Shown here piece by piece: positions 1-5,102 of a stretch of 5,102 bases of DNA (positions are counted from its first letter, which is position 1; each line of letters opens with the position of its first letter). This DNA comes from Verrucomicrobiota bacterium (lineage in GTDB: Bacteria > Verrucomicrobiota > Verrucomicrobiia > Verrucomicrobiales > Verrucomicrobiaceae): NCBI GenBank assembly GCA_023428335.1, contig JAEYYS010000387.1:1-5102 (forward strand). The letters run 5' to 3'. The notes under the pieces were generated by a model. That model saw only the letters and a list, made by a program, of their open reading frames with translations. It ran no database searches and was not told the DNA's origin. A program made the translations under genes and the position numbers.

Positions 1-6
1 CCTCCT
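1..6 (-). promoter_or_regulatory. Possible Shine-Dalgarno site for a gene beyond the left edge
   Basis: The first six bases read AGGAGG on the minus strand, a perfect match to the anti-Shine-Dalgarno complement. If real, a minus-strand gene starts a few bases outside the window, downstream of fabD on the same strand. In many bacteria fabD is followed by fabG or acpP, so one of these is a natural guess, but nothing of the gene itself is visible. A six-base match at the very edge can also be chance. Confidence 0.3.
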
Positions 7-9
7 GGC

Positions 10-29
10 TGCCGGGGTTTGAGCCGGCA
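10..29. repeat. Small inverted repeat (hairpin TGCCGG/CCGGCA)
   Basis: A perfect 6-bp stem (10-15 with 24-29) encloses an 8-base loop. It has no T-tract on either strand, so it is a poor intrinsic terminator. On the minus strand it would lie just before the possible AGGAGG at the window edge and might form structure in a leader. It superficially resembles a tRNA T-arm, but the loop is 8 rather than 7 bases and lacks the TTC start, so I do not call a tRNA. Function unknown. Confidence 0.3.
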
Positions 30-155
30 TCGGCAGGTTGTCATGGGACAGCAGTCGGCTGATTCACCCCAGCAAAACCGCAAGCCAAGCGCAAAACCTC
101 AACTCGACCCTCCGCACTTCAAAAGCACTTCCCCTTCGCAATACAGCTACTCAGT

Positions 156-170
156 CCCCTTTTTCAGGGG
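156..170 (-). terminator. Weak hairpin downstream of fabD
   Basis: On the minus strand this reads CCCCT, then GAAAA, then AGGGG: a 5-bp stem with a five-base loop, about 47 bases past the fabD stop codon. No U-run follows it in the fabD direction (the next bases are ACTGAG), so it is at best a weak or factor-assisted 3' end structure. It is the only hairpin close to the fabD end that I noticed. Confidence 0.2.
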
Positions 171-186
171 CTATGGGATGCCTGTG

Positions 187-202
187 ATTTGAGATCTGAG
201 AT
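187..202. repeat. Heptad repeat array ATYTGAR, 2.3 copies
   Basis: Plus-strand units are ATTTGAG (187-193), ATCTGAG (194-200) and a partial AT (201-202). The array starts 15 bases past the end of fabD and has the same unit and orientation as the longer array at 1241-1270 on the other side of that gene. It is an AT-rich island in otherwise GC-rich DNA. The G at heptad position 7 distinguishes it from the upstream array, which has A there. Function unknown. Confidence 0.7.
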
Positions 203-216
203 GCGCCCACGGCGCG

Positions 217-1149
217 TCACGCCCCCAGCTCCGCGACGGCGGCATCCAGGGTCGCGCTGTCGCGGATCGAGATCACCTTGGCCTCGCGGTCGATCTTGCC
301 CATCAAGCCGGCGAGGGTGGCATCGGGCCCGAGCTCGATGAAGAGTCGGTGGCCGGCAGCGAGCAGGTGGCGCATGGATTCCACCCAACGCACGCTGCCT
401 GTCACCTGCGCCGTCAGGGTGCGGCGGATGTCCTCGGCATCGCCGACGGGCCGTGCCTCGAAATTGCAGACCACCGGCACGGCCGGCGACTGGATCGACG
501 CGGACGCCAAAACCTCGGCAAGGCGTTCCTGGGCCGAGCGCATGAGGCGGCTGTGGTAGGCCCCGGCCACCGGCAGCGGGATGGCGCGCTTGATGCCCTT
601 CTCCTTGGCCAGAGCCGCCGCCTTCTCGATGCCCTCGACGCTGCCACTGAGCACGATCTGGCCGGGGGCATTGAGGTTGGCGACATCGACGTCGCATTCC
701 GCCGCCAGGGCGCGCACCGCCTCCTCCTCGCCGCCAATCATCGCCGCCATGGCGCCGCGGGTCGCCTCGCAGGCCGCCTCCATGAAGCTGCCGCGCTGGA
801 ACACGAGGTTCAGACCGGTGGCAAAATCAAAACTGCCCGCCGCCGCATGGGCGGTGAACTCGCCGAGCGACAGTCCCGCTGCCGCCGTCACCTGCAGGCC
901 CGGCACACGCTCGCGCAGAGCCCCAAGCAGGGCCAGGCCATGGGCATAGAGAGCGGGCTGGCAGCGGCTGGTCTTGGTCAACTCCTCCATCGGCCCCTCG
1001 AACATCACCTGTGACAGCGAAAAGCCGAGCGCTGCATCGGCCTGCTCAAGCAGACGACGGGCGGATTCACAGGTGGCGGCCAGATCCTGGCCCATGCCCA
1101 CCTTTTGGGCACCCTGACCGGAGAAAAGAAGAACAGCGGAGATCGACAT
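217..1149 (-). CDS. fabD: Malonyl-CoA:acyl carrier protein transacylase
   Basis: This 310-residue cytoplasmic enzyme transfers malonyl from malonyl-CoA to the acyl carrier protein, supplying the extender for type II fatty acid synthesis. The length fits the family (about 310). Visible landmarks are the N-terminal LFSGQGAQ oxyanion segment (residues 8-15), the nucleophile elbow GLSLGE with Ser94, the substrate-carboxylate arginine in QRG (Arg119), NLNAPGQIVLSG (159-170), the catalytic histidine in GAYHSRLM (His199), and Gln248 in QVTGSVRW. The elbow has Leu where most FabD proteins have His (GHSLGE); the catalytic Ser-His pair is intact. I chose the ATG that gives MSISAVLLFSGQG because family homology begins there. 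The frame stays open upstream to 1590, and an in-frame ATG 12 codons earlier (MLFQGRPSAF) is possible but unlike the family. No clear Shine-Dalgarno sequence precedes the chosen start. The gene is divergent from tilS, and no other fab gene is visible. Confidence 0.95.
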   Translation of the reverse strand: MSISAVLLFSGQGAQKVGMGQDLAATCESARRLLEQADAALGFSLSQVMFEGPMEELTKTSRCQPALYAHGLALLGALRERVPGLQVTAAAGLSLGEFTAHAAAGSFDFATGLNLVFQRGSFMEAACEATRGAMAAMIGGEEEAVRALAAECDVDVANLNAPGQIVLSGSVEGIEKAAALAKEKGIKRAIPLPVAGAYHSRLMRSAQERLAEVLASASIQSPAVPVVCNFEARPVGDAEDIRRTLTAQVTGSVRWVESMRHLLAAGHRLFIELGPDATLAGLMGKIDREAKVISIRDSATLDAAVAELGA

Positions 1150-1296
1150 GGGATGAAAAGCGCTCGGGCGCCCCTGAAAAAGCATGCCCCCGGACAGGGC
1201 GCAAGCCCCGAGTTGAGCCGCAAGCCGCCCGCCCCTCGGCATCTGAAATCTGAAATTTGAAATTTGAAATCCCCCAACCGCGGCCATCCATGCGTC
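1150..1296. other. Divergent intergenic region between fabD and tilS
   Basis: These 147 bases separate the two divergent start codons and must hold the promoters of both genes unless one is transcribed from farther away. The most striking content is the heptad array at 1241-1270. I see no convincing -35/-10 pair in either direction and no Shine-Dalgarno sequence before either start. The stretch also carries GCCCCTGAAAAAG at 1170-1182, the reverse complement of 13 bases downstream of fabD (159-171). Confidence 0.6.
1241..1270. repeat. Heptad repeat array ATYTGAA, 4.3 copies
   Basis: Plus-strand units are ATCTGAA (1241-1247), ATCTGAA (1248-1254), ATTTGAA (1255-1261), ATTTGAA (1262-1268) and a partial AT (1269-1270). 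All units are in register and differ only by C or T at position 3. The array lies 26 bases before the preferred tilS ATG and 91 bases upstream of the fabD start. It is nearly all A/T in a GC-rich genome, so it could ease strand opening or act as a curved or protein-binding segment, but this is inference. A shorter relative sits at 187-202. Confidence 0.85.
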
Positions 1297-2289
1297 ATGC
1301 CGCGCCCTTCTGTCGCCGACTTGCCGCCGGGCTTCAATCGCTGCGCCTTGCCGGCACGTGGGCGACGCCTCATCGTCGGCGTGTCCGCTGGGCGCGACTC
1401 GGTGCTGCTGCTGCACCTGTTGCTGCGCGCCGGCTGGACCGATCTCGTCATCGCTCATTTCAACCACGGCCTGCGCGGAAGGGAGTCGGGGCAGGACGCC
1501 CGCTGGGTGCGCGCCCTCGGCCGCCGTCTCGGCCTGCCGGTGGAAGTCGGCGGGGCCGACGTGACCCGCCTGGCCAGGAAGCAGCGACAATCACTCGAAA
1601 CCGCCGCGCGCGAGGCCCGCCACGCCTTCTTTCGTGAGGTCGCCGGTCGCCACGGCACCCGCCAGGTCGTGCTCGCCCATCATGCCGACGACCAGGCCGA
1701 GACGATTCTCGCCAACCTCTGCCGTGGCGCCGGTCTCAACGGCCTGGCTGGCATGCGCGCCGTGCAAGCCCTCGGCCAACTGACCCTGCGCCGGCCCTTG
1801 CTCGGCATGGACCGGCCCGCCATCGACGGCTGGGTCGCCGACCTCGGCCTGCGCTTTCGCGAGGACGCCAGCAATGCCTCGAACGAGCACCGTCGCAACC
1901 GCCTGCGCCATGAGGTGCTGCCCCTGCTCGACGCCATCTACGCGCGCCGCGTGGCGCCGCTCATCGTCCGCGCCGGCACGCAGGCCCGGCTCGCCGCCGA
2001 CCATCTCGACGGACTCGCCCGCGCCGCGCTCGCCGATCCCGCCTGTGTCGACGCCGAACGCAGGCTGCGTCTCGACGCCGTCTGGCAATCGCTCTCGCCC
2101 GCCGTGCAGTCGCTCGTGCTGCGCCGCTGGCTGCGCGACATCTGGCAACTGCCGGAGATCGGGCAAACCGAAATCGAGCGCGCGCTCACCCTGCTCAAAC
2201 CCAACGGCCCCGCGCGGATCAACCTGCCGGGCGACTGGCAACTGCGGCGCAAGGCGCGGCGACTGGAGCCGGTGCGGCTGCGCCCTTGA
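1297..2289 (+). CDS. tilS: tRNA(Ile)-lysidine synthetase, short form
   Basis: TilS uses ATP and lysine to convert wobble C34 of the CAU-anticodon tRNA(Ile2) to lysidine, changing both codon reading (AUG to AUA) and aminoacylation (Met to Ile); it is normally essential. The 330-residue product has the N-type ATP pyrophosphatase P-loop SAGRDS (residues 30-35), then AHFNHGLRGRES (53-64), the ETAAREARHAFF helix (101-112), LAHHADDQAETILANLCRGAG (126-146), RRPLLG (165-170) and the NEHRRNRLRHEVLPLL segment (196-211). The usual P-loop is SGGxDS, so the second residue is Ala here. At 330 residues it is about 100 shorter than E. coli TilS (432) and appears to lack the last C-terminal domain, like the short Aquifex form. 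The frame could instead start at TTG 1264, inside the heptad array, adding 11 residues (MKSPNRGHPCV) with no family character; I prefer ATG 1297. Neither start has a clear Shine-Dalgarno sequence. Confidence 0.93.
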   Translation: MPRPSVADLPPGFNRCALPARGRRLIVGVSAGRDSVLLLHLLLRAGWTDLVIAHFNHGLRGRESGQDARWVRALGRRLGLPVEVGGADVTRLARKQRQSLETAAREARHAFFREVAGRHGTRQVVLAHHADDQAETILANLCRGAGLNGLAGMRAVQALGQLTLRRPLLGMDRPAIDGWVADLGLRFREDASNASNEHRRNRLRHEVLPLLDAIYARRVAPLIVRAGTQARLAADHLDGLARAALADPACVDAERRLRLDAVWQSLSPAVQSLVLRRWLRDIWQLPEIGQTEIERALTLLKPNGPARINLPGDWQLRRKARRLEPVRLRP

Positions 2290-2312
2290 AGGTTGACCCG
2301 GCGAATCCGAAG

Positions 2313-2336
2313 CACCTGGCTCGCTTTATTTTTTTC
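2313..2336 (+). terminator. T-rich tract after tilS, possible terminator
   Basis: About 35 bases past the tilS stop is a run of ten T broken by one A (2325-2335), typical of the tail of an intrinsic terminator. The upstream stem is poor: AGGT at 2290-2293 can pair with ACCT at 2313-2316, and GCGA at 2301-2304 with TCGC at 2321-2324, both only 4 bp. It probably marks the end of the tilS transcript, but the hairpin is not convincing. Confidence 0.35.
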
Positions 2337-2360
2337 TCGCACGATCACCCCTGTTTCTGA

Positions 2361-2386
2361 GACGCGCGTCACACGCGTACGTACGC
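2361..2386. promoter_or_regulatory. Two adjacent perfect palindromes, candidate operator
   Basis: GACGCGCGTC (2361-2370) and GCGTACGTACGC (2375-2386) are each exactly self-complementary and are separated by four bases. Their centres are 15 bases apart. They lie 22 bases upstream of the TTGACA candidate, where an activator or repressor of topB could bind. No family of regulator is recognisable. CpG-rich DNA makes short palindromes more likely, so this is a candidate only. Confidence 0.35.
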
Positions 2387-2408
2387 TCGGGCGACCGGCA
2401 GCAAATGT

Positions 2409-2440
2409 TTGACAGGCGGGTGGAAAGCGTCCCCTAGGTT
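2409..2440 (+). promoter_or_regulatory. Candidate sigma-70 type promoter of topB
   Basis: A perfect TTGACA (-35) at 2409-2414 is followed after 20 bases by TAGGTT at 2435-2440, which keeps the T-A and final T of a -10 box. The spacer is longer than the usual 17, so the -10 assignment is less certain than the -35. Transcription would begin near 2447, giving a leader of roughly 18 bases before the topB ATG. That leader contains no Shine-Dalgarno sequence, so initiation on a very short leader is implied. Confidence 0.45.
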
Positions 2441-2464
2441 CGGCCGTTCGCCCCCCATTTTCTC

Positions 2465-5083
2465 ATGTCCAAGGCCCTCATCATTGCCGAAAAACCCAGC
2501 GTCGCCGCCGACCTGGCCCGAGCCCTCGCCAAGGCGCCGGGCATGACTGCCTTCAAAAAGGAGAAGGACTATTATGAGAACGACAGCCACGTCATCAGCA
2601 GTGCTGTCGGTCACCTGATCGAGCTGGCCATGCCGGAGGCAAACGGCAAAAAGATCGGCTGGGGCTGGACGCACCTGCCGATCCTGCCGCGTGAGTTTGA
2701 ACTGAAGCCGATCGAGGACAGCGCCGATCGTTACAAGGTGCTGACCCGGCTGATGAAGCGCAAGGATGTCGACCGTCTCGTCAATGCCTGCGACGCCGGC
2801 CGCGAGGGCGAGCTGATCTTCCGCTACATCGTTGAAGCCGCCGGCATCAAGAAGCCGGTGCAGCGCCTGTGGATGCAGTCGATGACCCAGGGCGCCATCC
2901 TCGACGCCTTCAAGAAACTGCGCTCGGACGACGAGATGCGACCGCTCGCCGACGCCGCCAAGTGCCGCAGTGAATCGGACTGGCTGGTCGGCATCAACGC
3001 CACCCGCGCGCTCACCGCCTTCAACTCGCGCAACGGCGGCTTCCGCCTGACCCCCGCCGGCCGTGTGCAGACGCCGACCCTGACCATCCTCGCCAAGCGC
3101 GAGCTGGAGATCCAGGCCTTCGTGCCGCGCACCTATTATGAGGTGCACGCGCTCTTTGAAGTGCCCGCCGGCCGCTACGAAGGCCGCTGGTTCGACGAGA
3201 CCTTCAAGAAGGACGAGAGCGACGAGCACAAGAAAGCCGAGCGGCTCTGGGACGAGGCGCAGGCGCAGGCCATCGTCGAACGCTGCATTGGCAAACCCGG
3301 CAGGATCGAGCAGACCACCAAACCGACCAAGCAGGCCGTGCCGCTGCTGTACGATTTGACCAGCCTGCAGCGCGAAGCGAGCAACCGCTTTGGTTTCTCC
3401 GCACGCCGCACCCTGCAGATTGCCCAGGCACTCTACGAGAAGTTCAAGGTGCTGACCTACCCGCGAACGGATTCCCGCTACCTGCCCGAGGATTATCTCG
3501 GCACCGTGCGCGAAACCCTCGGCACCTTTGCCAGCCACGACAGCCGCAAGCAGGACGCCCTGCCGCATGAACTCGGCACGCACGCCGCCACCGCCCTCGA
3601 CCAGGGCTGGGTGCGACCGACCAAGCGCGTGTTCGACACCAGCAAGGTGAGCGATCACTTCGCCATCATCCCCACCGGCCTGATCCCGCCGAAGGAACTG
3701 CCGGAGGCCGAGCAAAAGGTCTTCGACATGGTCGCCCGCCGCTTCGTCGCCGTCTTCTTCCCGCCCGCCGAGTTCGAGGTCACCACCCGCATCACCCGCG
3801 TCGGCCAGGATGCCTTCAAGAGCGAGGGCAAGGTCATGATCGAGCCGGGCTGGCTCGCCGTGTACGGCCGTCGCGCCGCCGCCGAGGCGGGGGCCGAGGG
3901 CGACAGCAAGGATCGCCTCATCGTCCAGGCCAAGGACGGCGACACCGCCAGCACGATCGACGCCAAGACCGAGGAACTGGCCACCAAGCCGCCGGCCCGC
4001 TTCAATGAAGCCACCCTGCTGTCGACCATGGAGAATGCCGGCAAGTTCGTCGAGGACGAGGAACTTGCCGAGGCGATGAGCGAGCGCGGTCTGGGCACGC
4101 CGGCAACACGTGCCGCCATCATTGAAGGCCTGATCCAGGACAAGTACCTGGAGCGCACCGGCCGCGAACTCTTTGTCACCGCCAAGGGCCTGGCCCTGAT
4201 CGATCAGATCAGCCAGATCGGCATTGAGGCCTTGAGCAGCCCGGAACTCACCGGCCAGTGGGAATACAAGCTGCGCCAGATGGAGCACAACCAGCTCGAC
4301 CGCGCCAGTTTCATGCGCGACATCCGCAACCTCACCACCGAGGTTGTCGAGAAGACGCGCGCCTACCTGAAGATCGCCAAGGACAAGGTCTATCCCGACT
4401 TCGACGCCGTCTGCGGCCTGTGCGGCCAGCGCGGCTTCAAGCAGACCGAGGACCACCTCTCCTGCAAGAACCCCGACTGCAAGGTGCGGGTGTACAAAAT
4501 CATCGCCGGGCGCGTGCTCAGCGACGACGAAATGCGCGACCTGCTGGAGAAGCGTTTCCTGCCGCCCATGGAGGGTTTCCGCAGCCGCAAGGGCCAGGAG
4601 TTCACCGCCGGCATCGAGATCAAGGACGACGGCAAAACCGCCTTTGTCTTTGCCGGCGGCGAAAACGATCCCGACGCCCCGCCCCCCTTCGACTTCAGCA
4701 CCGCCACGCCGCTGGTGCCGGTCTGTCCGGTCTGCGCCAAGAAGGGCCGCAAGGGCGCCATTTACGAGACGCCTGACAACTACATCTGCAACGTCGCCGC
4801 CGGCGATCCCAAGGCCTGCAACGCCAAGCTGCCAAAACTGCTCTGCCAGAAGGCGATCACACCCGACAACGCCGTGCTCTTTTTCACCGAGGGCAAGACC
4901 GCGCTGATCGAGGGCATGATCTCCAAGCGCGGCCGGCCGTTCAAATCCTTCTTGGTCTGCAATGCGGGCGACAAACGCCTGCTCGGCTGGGAATTCCCGC
5001 CGCGCGAGGCGAAGCCGAAGGCCGAGGGCGCCGCCACCGCCCCCAAGCGCAAGAGCCGCTTCGGCAAGAAGGACGAGGCCTGA
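2465..5083 (+). CDS. topB: DNA topoisomerase III (type IA) with extended C-terminus
   Basis: This 872-residue type IA topoisomerase cuts one DNA strand through a 5'-phosphotyrosine and passes another through, unlinking catenanes and replication or recombination intermediates. The Toprim domain occupies about residues 1-155, with Glu9 in IAEKPS and DAGREGEL (110-117); the second Asp of DxD is Gly112, as in a known TopB subfamily. The core contains LTPAGRVQTPTL (195-206), the active-site Tyr332 in YPRTDSRYL, SDHFAIIPTG (396-405) and RGLGTPATRAAIIEGL (541-556). It is about 220 residues longer than E. coli TopB (653). The extra part has cysteine pairs C650/C653 with C667/C672, then a topoisomerase C-terminal repeat (about 676-730), a second cysteine group C754/C757/C775/C785, another such repeat (about 789-847) and a Lys/Arg-rich tail (848-872). 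The ATG matches the conserved N-terminus. No Shine-Dalgarno sequence is present. TopB rather than TopA is inferred from the DAGREGE and SDHFAIIPTG motifs. Confidence 0.94.
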   Translation: MSKALIIAEKPSVAADLARALAKAPGMTAFKKEKDYYENDSHVISSAVGHLIELAMPEANGKKIGWGWTHLPILPREFELKPIEDSADRYKVLTRLMKRKDVDRLVNACDAGREGELIFRYIVEAAGIKKPVQRLWMQSMTQGAILDAFKKLRSDDEMRPLADAAKCRSESDWLVGINATRALTAFNSRNGGFRLTPAGRVQTPTLTILAKRELEIQAFVPRTYYEVHALFEVPAGRYEGRWFDETFKKDESDEHKKAERLWDEAQAQAIVERCIGKPGRIEQTTKPTKQAVPLLYDLTSLQREASNRFGFSARRTLQIAQALYEKFKVLTYPRTDSRYLPEDYLGTVRETLGTFASHDSRKQDALPHELGTHAATALDQGWVRPTKRVFDTSKVSDHFAIIPTGLIPPKELPEAEQKVFDMVARRFVAVFFPPAEFEVTTRITRVGQDAFKSEGKVMIEPGWLAVYGRRAAAEAGAEGDSKDRLIVQAKDGDTASTIDAKTEELATKPPARFNEATLLSTMENAGKFVEDEELAEAMSERGLGTPATRAAIIEGLIQDKYLERTGRELFVTAKGLALIDQISQIGIEALSSPELTGQWEYKLRQMEHNQLDRASFMRDIRNLTTEVVEKTRAYLKIAKDKVYPDFDAVCGLCGQRGFKQTEDHLSCKNPDCKVRVYKIIAGRVLSDDEMRDLLEKRFLPPMEGFRSRKGQEFTAGIEIKDDGKTAFVFAGGENDPDAPPPFDFSTATPLVPVCPVCAKKGRKGAIYETPDNYICNVAAGDPKACNAKLPKLLCQKAITPDNAVLFFTEGKTALIEGMISKRGRPFKSFLVCNAGDKRLLGWEFPPREAKPKAEGAATAPKRKSRFGKKDEA

Positions 5084-5097
5084 GCCCCGCACCCCCC

Positions 5098-5102
5098 ATG
5101 AT
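5098..5102 (+). other. Possible start codon of the next gene at the right edge
   Basis: An ATG lies 14 bases after the topB stop codon, preceded by a run of six C and no Shine-Dalgarno sequence. The short gap would suit a co-transcribed plus-strand gene, and the other genes here also lack a Shine-Dalgarno sequence. Only five bases are visible, so this cannot be tested in the window. Confidence 0.12.

Noticed and set aside
1..45. tRNA or tmRNA 3' end on the minus strand suggested by a GGCTCAAACCCC T-arm-like segment
   Set aside because: The loop is 8 bases, begins CTC rather than TTC, there is no CCA end, and no matching acceptor or anticodon arm is present upstream.
1..192. Plus-strand frame open from the left edge to a stop at 190-192
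   Set aside because: The 63 residues are rich in Pro, Ser, Gln and Lys with no motif, and third positions are clearly less GC-rich than in the real genes. It could be the tail of a gene, but I cannot support it.
349..1014. Plus-strand 221-codon frame antisense to fabD
   Set aside because: A high-GC shadow of fabD with no domain and arginine/alanine/histidine-rich composition.
187..1270. fabD as a mobile cassette bounded by the heptad arrays
   Set aside because: There is no transposase, integrase, terminal inverted repeat or target duplication, and fabD matches its surroundings in base composition.
1150..1590. Upstream extension of the fabD frame by 147 codons
   Set aside because: It runs antisense through the start of tilS and the heptad array, and FabD homology begins at the 1149 start.
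1591..2241. Minus-strand 216-codon frame antisense to tilS
   Set aside because: A shadow of tilS codon structure; no motif or plausible start signal.
2369..5092. A 907-codon open frame on the minus strand spanning all of topB
   Set aside because: It is in register with topB codons and stays open only because topB contains no TTA, CTA or TCA codons, which are rare in high-GC genes. Its translation is low-complexity (Gly, Ala, Leu, Asp, Val rich) with no recognisable domain.

Overview
The window holds three complete, unrelated housekeeping genes in high-GC bacterial DNA with strongly GC-rich third codon positions. I find no phage, transposon, CRISPR array, rRNA or tRNA, and no convincing new multi-gene system. 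The organism is a bacterium. The combination of an FabD with GLSLGE in place of GHSLGE, weak or absent Shine-Dalgarno sequences before all three genes, and AT-rich heptad repeats between genes suggests Verrucomicrobiota or a PVC-group relative. That assignment rests on recollection and gene style, so it is tentative.

Layout. Positions 1-216 are non-coding as far as I can see. They hold a possible ribosome binding site for a minus-strand gene just off the left edge, two small inverted repeats, and a short ATYTGAR heptad array right after the fabD stop. fabD (malonyl-CoA:ACP transacylase, minus strand, 217-1149) is followed by a 147-bp divergent intergenic region with a second, longer heptad array. 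tilS (tRNA(Ile)-lysidine synthetase, plus strand, 1297-2289) comes next. The 175-bp gap 2290-2464 contains a T-rich tract, two adjacent perfect palindromes and a TTGACA-type promoter candidate. A long topoisomerase III gene, topB (plus strand, 2465-5083), fills the rest. The last 19 bases may include the start codon of another gene.

How the genes relate. fabD feeds fatty acid synthesis, tilS modifies the wobble base of tRNA(Ile2), and topB handles DNA decatenation and recombination intermediates. They share no pathway. fabD and tilS are divergent, and topB appears to have its own promoter, so the window looks like three separate transcription units. The items most worth a second look are non-coding: the same-orientation heptad arrays on both sides of fabD, and the paired palindromes upstream of the topB promoter.
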